A stretch of 64,000 bases of DNA from Sporopachydermia quercuum (GCA_001599295.1 BCGN01000004.1:1489676-1553675), one strand, 5' to 3'; positions 43,453-54,911 are shown, numbered from the stretch's first letter. Notes: generated from the sequence alone by a model not told the origin. Made by a program: numbers and translations.

Positions 43453-44290
43453 ACAAACTGCTTGATGATATTGCATACAAATAGATGCATTATACATCTG
43501 GAACAATGTAAGAAGTAATAGTAATCTAAAAGACATATAATAAATCAAGATTCTGATTCAACCTTCGTAAACAGAATTGGGATGATAACAAATAAATAAT
43601 AATACTTGATCCAAATAATTCTGTGCTAGATCACGTGATTTACAGCAGGTATTCTAGATCTCCCTCCGAATATGCAGCAAACAAGAAATAGCAGGCCAGA
43701 GCCTCCTCATTTGCCCTAGTTGACCCCTAACATATGTAAGCAATAAAACAGAATCAAACCTTGAGCAAACTATTCCTAACACGAATAAAAAATAGAAAGA
43801 AAAAGAAAAGAATTAAAAGGAAAACGGCGGACATTTCGTTTGTTCAAGTTATCAACTGAACATATATTTTTGAGTAAAAAAATATATATGTAGTAAATGC
43901 AATTGTATAGTGGGCATATAAACAGAATAGATTAGTATGATCTGCTCTCACATGTTACTGGTACTTATCTCTTAGGTATACTTCTATAATTACTACATTA
44001 TAGAATAGAAACTTCAACCCTCAGGAATTTTTATGACAATTATATTACTTTTCAGACTATAAATCGATCTGTGTTTTGATATAAATAAAGCAACCAATTC
44101 TTATATTTTCTTAGTTTTCATTGACAAGATAGACAGATTGCTATGCAATTCAGAACATAATTCATAATAATCAATAGAGTACAGTAATAAAGAAAAAAGA
44201 ATCCTTCAAAAGTCTTTATATTCATTGAAATGCAGGACCCTCAACTGGACTCTCAAACTAGTTATACAATCGGAATGATCATACTCAAAC
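43453..44290. other. Long convergent intergenic region between the SLC35F-like gene and OSH3
   Basis: At 838 bp it is unusually long for a tail-to-tail gap. It contains the second copy of the palindromic CACGTG element (43620-43671), then a purine-rich stretch near 43790-43830 and several TATA-like AT runs. No ORF of note; an unrecognised noncoding gene is possible. Confidence 0.4.
43620..43671. repeat. Palindromic CACGTG-centred element, copy 2
   Basis: TAGATCACGTGATTTA lies at the centre of a degenerate 30-bp palindrome (43620-43649) that matches the copy at 30290-30319 at 22 of 30 positions. ATCTCCCTCCGAAT follows at 43658-43671. Confidence 0.7.
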
Positions 44291-47200
44291 TCACCAAAGA
44301 GGAACAAGATCCTTCCAATCACCATCTTTCCTTCTTTCCCAATAACTCTTCACCCCCGATTTATAGACCCAATGATCTGGAGATGATTCGGAAACCTCAA
44401 AAAACTCTGGTTTCCATTTTTCATTTCTACTTTCGATCTCTTTTCTTCTTGCTCTTTGTTTTTCTTCTACTTCCTTCTTCAGTTCTTCAGCTTTGAGAGC
44501 ATCTCCTTGTTCATAGACTCTTTGATCTGGTCTGAGTCTTGAATCACGTGGACACAACTTTTCAATTTCATATATAGCACTTGGACTTGCATCGTTCAAA
44601 GACGCAGTAAAAGTGGTGAAGCCATAATGAGCACTTAAATTATGAACTAATTTTCCTGCAGTCCAGATTTCTCTCTCTGAAGAATCTGCACTTTTAAGCG
44701 TTAGTTTTTCGGTCCAAGTACCTGAAACCGTACAAGGAAGGTGTTCACCATTTCTATCACTGGCTTTAATAGTCAATTGTTCCGATCTGCCAGAAAACAT
44801 TCCTCCTACTTTGAATTCCACAACCGCTTTTTGCCCATTGCTGGAATAAACAGTCAATGTTCCCACAGGTTCCACATATTTCTCTCCAGCTACCATATTG
44901 CGTAAAAACGTAGTAGGTAAGTTGTATCTATACTCTTCTCCTAATTTCGGTAGTTTGATAACAACAGTACCAGCAATGTTCAATTCGGCACTTTTACCCC
45001 AGAACTTCTGGGCAGGAGCTGGCGAATAGGATACTGTCCAGTTTCTAGATTCTGCAAATAAAGCCAATACTACTGGCCTATGACAAACTTTCTCTGCAAC
45101 CATTCTAAACTCACCTTCAAGGCTTACCAATTCAAACGTTTCCCCAAGCAAAGGATTAAATGGTTTTCTAATGCATCGCTCTTTCACTCGAGCAGAGGAC
45201 ATATAAGAAACAGCAAAAGCAGCTATACGCAGAATGCGCTCACCAGTAGTGCTATTGGATTCAGCAGCTCTATCCAGTAACTGTGAGTATTCAAACAATT
45301 CAGCATATTTCTGTAGCAGAGACAAAGGTTCATTAGCAGTCACAGGCATCGACACTGATGATAAGTCCTTACCTACACTTTTTCTTACTAATGACATGAT
45401 ACTTGGAGGTGTGCAAACAATTTTTGGTGCTTCTTGTCTAATAGTCAAAGTAATGTTCTTTTCTGCTATATCTGATAAAGGATATAATGATTCCTGTTCT
45501 TCTTCTTCACTTGCCAATGAAGCACTTGATCCTGTTGAATTCAGTCTTCCCAAGGCTTTTGTTTTACTGCCTTTCACTTCTTCTCTCAAAAACTCAATCG
45601 AATCGTTTCGAGACCGCTCATGTGCTACGTTCTTGGCTGCTGGGGGTCCCATCACTGACTTATCTGGTGGCTGATAGAATGCTTGGTTTTCGTTTTCATC
45701 ATTCTCGTATTCTCCGTACTCCTCATCTTCTTCATCGTCTTCATCGTCTAGCTCATCCTGTTTAAGTTCATCGTCCTCCTCATCACTTAGGATAACAAAG
45801 CCAACACCCTTCAAACCTTCATCTTCAGAAAAAGATTCCTTTGCATCGTAAAATAAGTAATCTGAGATTGATTGAGCAGCAGATTTAGGACTGGCAATAT
45901 CAGATATATCGACAGTGCCAGTACCGGTACCAGTAGCAGTAGCAGTAGCAGTGACATCCAATGAGCTGACATTTCCTCTTTTCTTCTCTTCTTCGATATC
46001 AAGCTTTTTCGCCTCAGCAATGGTAGCAATACTTGCTTGCAGGTTATCAAGTACATCCAGCAGTTCTTGAGCAATCTGAAGATGTAGTCCTTGTGATGAC
46101 AATTCTGGCGATGATCCTACTTTGTTACTAGTCTCTTGTCTTTGCGGTAGGACAAACGTCACATCATTCTTTGCAGCAATATTCACACTTGATCTTGATC
46201 CACTACGTGTTTTTCCACTAGCAGTTTCTAAGGATATGTTACTGCTGTTAAGCGTTGAGCTACTGTTGACAGTAGAGTTTGTAGGATTAATAGAATGTCG
46301 TTTCTTCTTCCAAAATGGTCCTCTCTTCATACTATTTACGGTTTGAATTGTAGACGAGGAATCATGACTACTAGACTGTGCAGTATTAGAGATTCCAGCG
46401 AAAGACGTAGAATCACCATTCAGGCTCAATTCCGTCATATTGTTAGATAGAGATTCTCCTGTGTTGTGCAAATTTTGATTGATCGATGATTCCACTTGAA
46501 GGGAAGACATAAGCTGTTTAGCTAAACGAATGGATCTTCCGGTTTGGAGTAATGTAGCTTCATATGCGGCATATTCTTCCTTCATGCTAGCGAGCTTGGT
46601 TGTAGGTCTGGTATATGCTAGTCTCAACAAGGAATCAATTCCTTCCCCTGAATTATCACCATCTGATTGCCCAACACTGTTGTCATTAGGCATCAAACGA
46701 GAATATTGGAAAAGTTTCATCCATACAAGCCATTCACCTTCAGATAACGCTTTGAGGTACCAGATTTCCATACCAGAGTCAATGATTATTTCGAATCCTT
46801 TCCTTTTGGCTGATATCACAGATAATCCTACTGGCATGCTACCTCTTAATCTCTGAGATTTTTCATTCAAATAGTAAGTCAACACACCATATTTCAAATT
46901 TAAAGTGAAAAACCGCTTAGCATAGCCTTGATGCTTTTTTCTACGTTTCTTGAGTAAAACCCCAGAAAAGTAGTTCCCGCCTTTTGCGTTTATCATGCCA
47001 GAGATCTCATTAACTGATTGAAATAAATCAGTAGTGTTGTCATATAGATTCATCTTCGAAATATCCATATTTTCGTCATTTTTAATGTTACTCTGGGATG
47101 CCAAGTTATCTTCATTCTTCATTTTAGACATTAATGGGGCCAGTTCATTAATGGATATGGATTTATTATAAGAAAGAGATTTACCATCAGCCGCATAATC

Positions 47201-47801
47201 ATCGATATCAGAATCCAGAGTTGAATGTGCAGCAAAAGTATCCGTTTGCTTTGATAGTAAACCTTTCAGTTTCTTACTTTCAGTTTCTGTAACAACATGT
47301 TGACTGAATAGAACTGTCTTTGGAGTTGTCCTAGAAAATGTGTTGTCAAATACAATAGCAAATGTACCACCCTGTCCTTTTCCCACGGTGAATGTACCTC
47401 TAACCAGCTCGTTAGGTAAACATTTACCATGAAAGGCTACTTGTTCCAAACCTGCAGCTTCCAATCTTTCGACAGCTGATGACGTTGAGTTTGATAGAGA
47501 ATGCCCTCTTTTCCTATGCGAACCCTGTCTTGCAAGCGAATTGAAAGTCGGTAGAGAGTTTAGATCACCTGGCGCGTTGTTTCCTCTAAAACGATAAATT
47601 CCGAAATTGCTAACGAATAATCAGTTAGGATAAAGATTCAGCCCAATTAAAACTTGACATAAAAAATGCACAGTTGATTTGATCGAAATTCACTTACATT
47701 GTTTTTTTCACAGGCTTCAACTGCCATTCAATAACATTGTTATCTGGGGCATTCACCCACTTCACCAAGAAGGATTTCGCCTGAATGTCTAATGTCTCCA
47801 T
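44291..47801 (-). CDS. OSH3: Oxysterol-binding protein homologue Osh3
   Basis: Minus-strand exons 47698-47801 and 44291-47609 give 1140 aa. Exon 1 encodes METLDIQAKSFLVKWVNA, the GOLD-like N-terminus special to Osh3. Exon 2 continues INFGIYRFRG, then VFDNTFSRTTPKTVLF. A PH domain lies at about 248-345 (YFSGVLLKKRRKKHQGYAKR ... WLVWMKLFQ). A Ser/Thr-rich and acidic middle follows, where Osh3 usually carries an FFAT motif that I could not identify. The OSBP domain covers about 790-1130 (LLQKYAELFEYSQLLD, RKPFNPLLGETFEL). The signature reads EKVCHRPVV instead of EQVSHHPP. Family role: PI4P/sterol handling at ER-plasma membrane contacts through VAP proteins. S. cerevisiae Osh3 is 996 aa. A (TA)n(TG)n peptide is encoded by hexamers near 45913-45954. 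Confidence 0.9.
47610..47697 (-). other. OSH3 intron
   Basis: Minus-strand donor GTAAGT (plus 47692-47697), branch-like TCCTAAC (plus 47624-47630), acceptor GTTAG ending at 47610, 88 nt, phase 2. Splicing supplies the GOLD-like N-terminus. Confidence 0.88.
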
Positions 47802-49375
47802 TCTCTGGTCTAACAGTTTTCTTTATAATAAAAGTAAGTCCGGTGTTTATTCTATCAATAGTCAATCCACTAAAAAACTGCCCCTTATCTGCTATAATAT
47901 GATATAGATTACCAATACTACTAGGCTCTGCTCAATCCAATTACTATAATAAGAGCTTCGGTATTTTCATTATCTGCTGATGATTACCATACCGAGCTAT
48001 GCAATTGTTATTTCAAACAGCTACTCAAATTCTTGAAAAGTCTTCCTGAGTTATTCCAACTGATTAACAATAGTATTTACACTTTCCTTGCGCTTTTCTC
48101 ACTAATGGCTCTATGCGAACCAAGTACGAATCGTTAGTCCCCCAAGTCAACTGGAAGATACCCTTCACATAAACAAACAATACGACTGACACTAAAGCAG
48201 AACTTTATAGCAAAAAAAGTAAAGCAACAAATATATGCTCTTCAGATAAGATATCTTTTACAGAAACGATAAGTGATAGTTATCCAATGGGATACACCTA
48301 TTTTTTGTATCAACAACGTGTTTTTAAACTGAGTTTGCTTTGATTTNCTATTTCCTATTTCCTATTCATTATTCTGCAAATGTTAGGGAGGTTGCAAGAC
48401 GATAAAGTTTGAAGTAAAGTATTGTGTTCCTGGATTTGGGAGGTAAATGTGGCTGCGGAGACGAATGGGGAAATTCTAAATAAAGATAAGTTTGGTTAGG
48501 TTTGCTAGTGAAGGCTAAGTCGAAGAGTTGGGGCAGGGACGTTTTGAGTAAAAGAAGGAAAAGATGGAGTGAATATAAAAGTAACAAAAAATGCTTAGTA
48601 TATATGGTAAAGTAGGAAATGCTGAAAAATAGTTTGTTTGAGGCTATCTGTGGAGAACTGATTTCTTGTTGATTATTGACAGGTGATATCTTTGACACTT
48701 AAATCGATGCTTGTCTTAGTGCCTGTTTCCTAAAGGGTGTGCCTGAGACGTAGTGGACGAGATGAACTAGTGGAAAGACATAAGAAACGCATAACTCTAT
48801 TTTACTTGGTCTTTTTGCTTATCTTAGTATCAAAAAGTGATTGCGGAATACATTGTTTAAAATGCAATACTCGATTCCAAAATACAATATTTCAGCTAGT
48901 TGATTCTCTATTTCGGGTTTATCACAATTCCTAACCCTTTCCCGGGCACATTAAATAGTCATAGTCAATCATATGTCCAAAAATAACTCATTTTGTCCGT
49001 TAAGAAAGAATTCACTTTCATACTTGACGTCTCCTTTCGGAAACTGATTTGATAGGAAAACTCTCAGAAGAGCAAGTTCATATTTATCACCAGACGAAGG
49101 AAAAGGAGTGTAATTGAGCAAGGTCCTTATTAAGAGATTTGAAGCTGTTATGTGCGTGCCTTATCAAACAATAGATGGAAAACTTTTCAGAGATATGAAT
49201 CAAGCATATACATACTGTCCTTTTTTTGTCAGCGTGCTGAAAAGCTAGCATCTCAACCAAGCAGCCTGCCTTCATATTCGAAACTTTGAATGCAATGCTT
49301 GAATACTCAAGATCTCCATGCATAGTATTCTATTGTTGATCAAATCTATTATAATCTTATTAATTCTGGCTCATC
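47802..49375. other. Divergent intergenic OSH3/SNN1-like gene
   Basis: The longest gap (1.57 kb). It contains a short tandem TTTCCTA array near 48346-48365 and a locally less AT-rich, G-rich plus strand at about 48380-48560. ORFs lack ATG starts or support. A noncoding RNA is possible, but no conserved box or fold was recognised. Confidence 0.4.
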
Positions 49376-49885
49376 ATGGATATAAACGAAAATGAACAAG
49401 TTGTTAACAACCCTGAGCATGACCAAGACAGCGCTATTGATAACCATGATACTGAGTCTATAGACACCATAGGGCCTAGTCAGACGGTAAGAGTTACTGG
49501 GACTGAGCCACAGTCAAGTAGATATAAACACCATCAAAACTATACAATGCGATCAAGATCTAATTCCACAAGCTCATTTACGCCAGATCAAGATGTTCTT
49601 CCGATGGAATCTGTACTGATAAATTTGATTGGACCATCAATGGAAGAAACTTCATGGAAATTACAATCTGTGAATGAGGCTCAAGTCACTTTATCAGCCA
49701 CCCTAAATCAATTAGAAGACAGAATGAAAACTTATATTAAAGATACACAGCCAAATGATATACGACCGACGATCGAGAAAATATCAAGACTACGTAAAAA
49801 GCTAGCAACAATTAATTCTCGACTTGCAAACGTTGAAGCATCATTATTCAGAATATCAAACCATGTGAAGGATTCAGAAATGTGA
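49376..49885 (+). CDS. Snapin/Snn1-like coiled-coil protein (candidate BLOC-1 subunit)
   Basis: A 169-aa protein. The first 75 residues are polar and disordered. From about residue 76 a helical coiled coil follows: ESVLINLIGPSMEETSWKL, VNEAQVTLSATLNQLED, KISRLRKKLATINSRLANVEASLFRI. The V-x-E-A/S-Q-V-x-L-x-x-x-L/I-x-x-L pattern and the end resemble Snapin (VRESQVELREQIDNLA, KKLLNARRRVVLVNNIL, AQERLRRL), known in yeast as Snn1. BLOC-1 acts on endosomes in cargo sorting and Rab control. Such short coiled coils diverge fast, so another BLOC-1/BORC-type subunit is possible. It converges with OST3. Confidence 0.5.
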   Translation: MDINENEQVVNNPEHDQDSAIDNHDTESIDTIGPSQTVRVTGTEPQSSRYKHHQNYTMRSRSNSTSSFTPDQDVLPMESVLINLIGPSMEETSWKLQSVNEAQVTLSATLNQLEDRMKTYIKDTQPNDIRPTIEKISRLRKKLATINSRLANVEASLFRISNHVKDSEM

Positions 49886-50158
49886 CCACCCTGCTATTAC
49901 CATTACCATTGATAGTTTTCTCTATCAAAAAATCTGTACATATAATAAATACTCATATATTTTTTCTTCTTCTTTTCCCTCACATCATAGTTCTATTTAT
50001 ATCCAAAACTCTCTCGAGCCAATTGAATCGTAGTCAGTGGTTCGCATCTCTATATCTTGTGAAAATTTTCCTTTAGCCACGTCAATTTCTTTCCCGTTAG
50101 ATAATGCTACAATTTTCAACACACATTTGAGATCTCCTACCGATTCAAGCCCAATTAA

Positions 50159-51163
50159 TCATAACAATCTCAACATGTGGTATGGATAACCAGAGTTTTT
50201 GATATGGAATATGTCAGTAAGCAAACTGAAGATTACAAAAATGCTGAACGAAATCAAGGCTACTGCAATCAATTGCCTGGAAGGACTATCAACTTTAGGA
50301 ACACGTCGAATAAGTAGTATCACCGAAACAGCCAGTGTACCATAGATCAAACTAATGATTTGTGTCTCAACTGCAAACTGCGTATTATGACCANGTTGAA
50401 AATAATTGACAGTTCCATCACCAAGTACCTGTGAATAGGGTGCTTGCCTGATTTGATTGAACATATAACCTGTGGTGAAAACAATACAAGAAATCATACA
50501 AACTGATGACATTAAAGATCTGGCAGATCGAGCTTTTTCCACTAATTTTTTACCAAATTTTTTACTCAAAACAACCAAAGTCAACACAACAATGGAAATT
50601 GAGACAATTCTGTCATACCTAATAGGATGATGAAGTGAGAATTTATGGCCACTGACCTGATTTATAAACACTAATAGATTGTCATCATAATTCTCAGCAA
50701 CAAATGGATATATCTCTTTTTCATATTCTCGTGATATCACACTCTCCTTAGAAGTTGTTGGGGTATATACCCAAACATGTGGCACGGTGTTCAATCCTAA
50801 TTGTCCAAAAATTTCCCTGGTGTCTTTTAGATCGGCAACTGCAAAGAAAACCTTCCGATCGGTCATATTGGGATATTCTTGATTATAAGAACGAGCAATC
50901 AGTTGATAGCTAGGTCCAAATTCAATACAAACAGCACATCCTATTCTTGGGTCCTTNGCTGTTAGGAACACTGCTACATTATAATCTTCCCGGGGTCCAC
51001 TAAGAATGTCAGCGTAGTTTTTACTGGTTAGTCTAATGATCCCGTTACCTGAAGCTGCTGCTGCTGTTTCAACCACGGCCCTGCTACAATTACCACCAGT
51101 AGCCAATAGCACCACTGTTAGGAGAGCTACTATCGAGTTACAATATAAGGACCATTTGATCAT
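50159..51163 (-). CDS. OST3: Oligosaccharyltransferase subunit Ost3/Ost6, thioredoxin-like
   Basis: A 334-aa protein with a signal peptide (WSLYCNSIVALLTVVLLATGG), a luminal thioredoxin-like domain with a C-x-x-C pair in GCAVCIEF (near residues 75-80) and the cis-Pro-like TVPHVWVY, and four transmembrane segments in the C-terminal half (ISIVVLTLVVL, VCMISCIVFTTGYMFNQIR, IISLIYGTLAVSVILL, LIAVALISFSIFVIFSLL). This is the Ost3/Ost6 (human TUSC3/MAGT1) plan; the redox pair holds substrate cysteines during N-glycosylation. NQIRxxPY after the second segment fits Ost3, but Ost6 cannot be excluded. Two N bases fall in codons. The partner OST1 is also in the window. Confidence 0.88.
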   Translation of the reverse strand: MIKWSLYCNSIVALLTVVLLATGGNCSRAVVETAAAASGNGIIRLTSKNYADILSGPREDYNVAVFLTXKDPRIGCAVCIEFGPSYQLIARSYNQEYPNMTDRKVFFAVADLKDTREIFGQLGLNTVPHVWVYTPTTSKESVISREYEKEIYPFVAENYDDNLLVFINQVSGHKFSLHHPIRYDRIVSISIVVLTLVVLSKKFGKKLVEKARSARSLMSSVCMISCIVFTTGYMFNQIRQAPYSQVLGDGTVNYFQXGHNTQFAVETQIISLIYGTLAVSVILLIRRVPKVDSPSRQLIAVALISFSIFVIFSLLTDIFHIKNSGYPYHMLRLL

Positions 51164-51842
51164 CTTTCAAGTATTTGTTCACTCTATTCTCTCAACCAGT
51201 GCAAATATGCTTCTGACAGATTTCAAATCAGACAATTGAGAATTAGAAACACTCTATGTTCAGGAGATGTATGTAAGCAATATGAATTATATGATTAACA
51301 CGTAAATGATTGATCAATGATCAAAGATATCAGATAATTAAACACGACATGGAATTAAATATAGCCTGTAGGAGAAAGTACCTCGTGTCTCAAGTCAAAA
51401 ATAATGTCTCATTACAGGTAGTTTGAGTACCCGATAAATTACATATTTATTTAAGGATTACGTAATATAATACACCAATCTTCTCGTACAATTAATGAAT
51501 AAACAGAGNTATAATCATTATCAGCTTCTGGTTTAAGGAAAAAATAGATAGGAAACGATAGACGTTCAGATAATTTTTTGGATGAGTTCTTCTTTCTATA
51601 AAGAACAAAAACTTGCCAAAAACTTTGCAAAAAGTGAAATAAATCAGGTTTTAATATATGTGGTGAGGCCTTAACGATGCAAATGTCATATTTATTATAG
51701 TAAACAAAAAATCTTGTGATGGACTCATGACACTTATATATTTTTCTATGTGNTATCAATAATGCTATTTATATAATGCTGCTAAAAGTCTTTACTGACA
51801 TCCTCTCAATATTACCACCACTACAAACCCCGTATTTCATTT
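51164..51842. other. Intergenic OST3 promoter and 3' region of the hydrolase gene
   Basis: AT-rich. On the minus strand a 100-codon open frame at 51451-51759 lacks an ATG and is not supported. Nothing else was recognised. Confidence 0.4.
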
Positions 51843-54800
51843 TCAAAATTTAGACTGAATTACCAAATCATCTACCGCACTCAACCGATATTTAATATCT
51901 TTCAAAGGTTTTGAGTCTGGATTCCATGCCCGGAATTCCGCCAGAACTTTCTTCAAATCTTCTTTAATCCGTTTATTCAAACCAGCTTCATACAGCAATC
52001 CTCTCATACTCCATGGCAAATGGAAAGGATTAGCATTGACATCACGAACAAAAAAAGGAAGATGAATCAATGGTACATCTGNACCAACATCAGATGTCTC
52101 CAACGCGTTGCTAATACCTAACCGATAAACCTCTAGTTCATTATAGATCTTAGAATGTCCACCACCAGTTAAAGTGCCAGCTAAGGCTGGACTCAGTTCA
52201 CTAATAACCCCATGATCAGACCTTCCCATATTTCTTAAAGTAAGACATAAGTCAATAAGACTTGTAACAAAATCAGGTGAGAAAGAACTACCATCAACAA
52301 AAGCTGCCCTATATATACACGGATGCGATACATGGAGACAAGTGGATGAGTATAATGGTACCAGTTGATCATTAGTAGAGCCAATGAATGTCAGCTTAAC
52401 GTTCTGAGAAACAACAATTCGTAAACTGTCTAGATACTTTCTGCTCTGAATAGAGTTTTCATTCTGAAATTGAAATAATTCCATCATACTTTCATTCTCA
52501 ATAGTTGACAGAGCTTTCAGAACCAATTTTTGATCTAAACCNAAAAATGGTCCTAATGAGATACCGGCCATTCCAATCATGCCAATTTTCTTTCCCTCAA
52601 CATAACCTTCTTCTATAAGCTTTGCAATGACATGAACTGCCACAGGAGTACCCTGAGAATGAGCTGCTACGAATATAAAGTCTGCTTGTTGAATATGTTC
52701 TATCCAATTCTTCAGTAAAGCAAATAATGTTTCGACTCTGTCAAAAACTTTTCCTTCACCTTCTAGGGCAATTTTCTCAATTTCAATACTCATTTTATTA
52801 TTTTCTGCCCATTGTTGCAGAGCTATTGCTGCATTATTTGCAAACCTAACCGATGTTCCTGTGGGTTCACCTATTAGCGATCTAACCATTTTTATGGGGA
52901 AAAATCCATGGATTCCTATAACAACAGCCTTTTTAATCCTTGACGATGGGGCAGTACGGAATAAATGCCTACCTACTTGATTTCTAATACTCATTTCTTC
53001 TTCTGACGATAAAATAGTAAATAATTTCTGTTTCAAGGATGATTTGATAGCTTGTGCTGATGAATAAAGAGGATAACATTTTTCTCTGCTAGGGATAACC
53101 ATATTGGGTTTTTTATACTGCTGCTTATGTTTCTGTGAGCTATCACGTTCTTTACTATTAACGTCTTTAGCTTTTGGTCTACCGCTGTTTTTATCCGACG
53201 CGCTACTATTTCTCTCATTGTTTATAGAAGGGCTCATAGGTCTCAACATCTGTTCCTGAGTCTCTTGCGGATTAACGGGTAAGGGCCCATGTGTTTTAGT
53301 TGGTTTATCTTCGGAAGAGGTACCGGAAACAGCCAGTTCACCATCGGTCATCGTATTGCCAGAGACGGATACTCTTGACCAAAAAGCCCATGATCCAGTA
53401 GTACCTTCACTGAGTTTCCTTGCAGATTTTGAAACATCTGTATTATCTGAGTCATTACTGGTTTTGATAGATTCTTGTTGATTTGAGTCTTTAGATGAAA
53501 GTTCAGCATTCGTAGATGTATTATTCCCATTTGGATCTTTAAGATTGTTACTACTGTAATTAGATTCCTGTGGAGCTCGTTTGATTTCAGAAATACTTGA
53601 TACTGATCCTCTACCACCCCAAAACCAGCTTTTAGACGGCTTTCTTTCAGATAAAGATTCACTAGTGTCATTAATCACAGAGCTTGGGTATTCAGAATCA
53701 GCATTAGATGTAGCTGATTCTTTCTGGGCTACATCATTCTCAGCAGACATATGATGGTCAGAGATGGAAACAGCTTGCGAGTTGGAACGGGATCTTTCAC
53801 CTTTCCCAATCCAACCTATCCAACTTCCTCTTGAAGATCGGTTTCTTTGAGAACTAGTGATATTAGCAGAGGATTCTCCTTCAGCTGAAGGGTAAGTATT
53901 GGAACTGCTTACGTTATTCTTAGTTGTATCTTCTNTTCCTGGTGATTTGGTTGCAGAGACATTTTGTTGCTCATCTGAATACTTTGATGTTTTGGCCTTT
54001 TTACTAGATGGTGCAGCATCTGTTCTTTGGTTCACTAATTCTTCTGAAGTTGTCGTAACAGGGTCAACTTGTTTGGCAGTTCCAGAAGGTACGCTCTCTG
54101 CAGCACTGAAAGGCCACCATAAAGAACCTCTTCGTGGCTGTGAATTGCTCTGTTGAGTTTCAGTTGGTTTCTGATTAGAAGCGTCTTTCGATGAATTAGA
54201 TATATTATCCTTGGTGTTTAATTGATGAGGATCAACAGAATCGTCCATATTATCAATAGGTTGAATGGAATTTGGGGAAACCGAAGATGATAATTTACTT
54301 TTGACTTGATGATGAAAATTCGGATTAGTAAAGCATTTAGTGAAACCTTCAATAGGTCTACTATCAGAATTACTCTGTTTCCCAGTGAGTTGAACCTGTT
54401 GGCTGATACTATTACTATTGCTATTGAGATTGTCACTATTATAGGCAATGGTAATACAAGAATCTTTACTCTTCCTCCAAGGAGCTGCTAAAGAACTTAA
54501 AGAAAGAGTGGATTTTGACTTTGATAAAGCATCCTCTTTTTCAAGACCAGATACAGATTTGCTATTGTTTGCCTTCAAAATTGCAATAGATGTCTCACCA
54601 GGGCCATTATCCTCTTTGTTGTCATCACCGGACTTATCTTCAAAATCTTTAAAACCTGCTCCATTCTCTACCTCGACCATTTTCTTCAAGCTGTTGAGAG
54701 AAGACGTCTGATTAGAAGATTCATCATTCGTTATTATATGAGGATTAGATACCACTGTTTGAGGAGCAACCGTACTACTATCTTTAGACGCTCTTGAATG

Positions 54801-54911
54801 TACTGACTTTGCTGAATAAATTGAAGCAGCTGAGCTTTCGATGTTTTGGGCCAACAGCAGATTTGGGCTGATATTTCTTGGAGAATTTGTAGATATGTTT
54901 GGTTTCCCCAT
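51843..54911 (-). CDS. Large alpha/beta-hydrolase, putative lipase (YDR444W-like)
   Basis: A 1022-aa protein; the start is the first ATG of the frame. The N-terminal 600 residues are Ser/Asn/Lys-rich and disordered, with repeated tryptophan-containing mini-motifs (GSLWWPFS, GSWIGWIGKG, KSWFWGGRGS, GSWAFWSRVS) spaced by linkers. The C-terminal part is an alpha/beta hydrolase: VVIGIHGFFP (about 662), EPTGTSVRFA, the nucleophile elbow AAHSQGTPVA (Ser about 750), an acid/His region around GSTNDQLVPLYS (about 847), and FVDGSSFSPDFV. This combination resembles the uncharacterised fungal hydrolase YDR444W; lipase activity is inferred only. Three N bases lie in the gene. The four tryptophan boxes could be membrane- or partner-binding repeats. 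Confidence 0.75.
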   Translation of the reverse strand: MGKPNISTNSPRNISPNLLLAQNIESSAASIYSAKSVHSRASKDSSTVAPQTVVSNPHIITNDESSNQTSSLNSLKKMVEVENGAGFKDFEDKSGDDNKEDNGPGETSIAILKANNSKSVSGLEKEDALSKSKSTLSLSSLAAPWRKSKDSCITIAYNSDNLNSNSNSISQQVQLTGKQSNSDSRPIEGFTKCFTNPNFHHQVKSKLSSSVSPNSIQPIDNMDDSVDPHQLNTKDNISNSSKDASNQKPTETQQSNSQPRRGSLWWPFSAAESVPSGTAKQVDPVTTTSEELVNQRTDAAPSSKKAKTSKYSDEQQNVSATKSPGXEDTTKNNVSSSNTYPSAEGESSANITSSQRNRSSRGSWIGWIGKGERSRSNSQAVSISDHHMSAENDVAQKESATSNADSEYPSSVINDTSESLSERKPSKSWFWGGRGSVSSISEIKRAPQESNYSSNNLKDPNGNNTSTNAELSSKDSNQQESIKTSNDSDNTDVSKSARKLSEGTTGSWAFWSRVSVSGNTMTDGELAVSGTSSEDKPTKTHGPLPVNPQETQEQMLRPMSPSINNERNSSASDKNSGRPKAKDVNSKERDSSQKHKQQYKKPNMVIPSREKCYPLYSSAQAIKSSLKQKLFTILSSEEEMSIRNQVGRHLFRTAPSSRIKKAVVIGIHGFFPIKMVRSLIGEPTGTSVRFANNAAIALQQWAENNKMSIEIEKIALEGEGKVFDRVETLFALLKNWIEHIQQADFIFVAAHSQGTPVAVHVIAKLIEEGYVEGKKIGMIGMAGISLGPFXGLDQKLVLKALSTIENESMMELFQFQNENSIQSRKYLDSLRIVVSQNVKLTFIGSTNDQLVPLYSSTCLHVSHPCIYRAAFVDGSSFSPDFVTSLIDLCLTLRNMGRSDHGVISELSPALAGTLTGGGHSKIYNELEVYRLGISNALETSDVGXDVPLIHLPFFVRDVNANPFHLPWSMRGLLYEAGLNKRIKEDLKKVLAEFRAWNPDSKPLKDIKYRLSAVDDLVIQSKF

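Noticed and set aside
43620-43671. Point-centromere hypothesis for the RTCACGTG-type palindrome
   Set aside because: There is no adjacent 80-bp AT-only CDEII or CCGAAA-type CDEIII, and a second copy lies on the same chromosome 13 kb away.
48369-48698. A 109-codon open frame on the minus strand in the OSH3/SNN1-like gap
   Set aside because: It opens with GTG and is low-complexity hydrophobic (runs of Leu); no family was recognised.
51451-51759. A roughly 100-codon open frame on the minus strand between OST3 and the hydrolase gene
   Set aside because: It has no ATG start, is rich in F/I/Y/L as expected from AT-rich DNA, contains two Ns, and no upstream exon with a good donor could be found.
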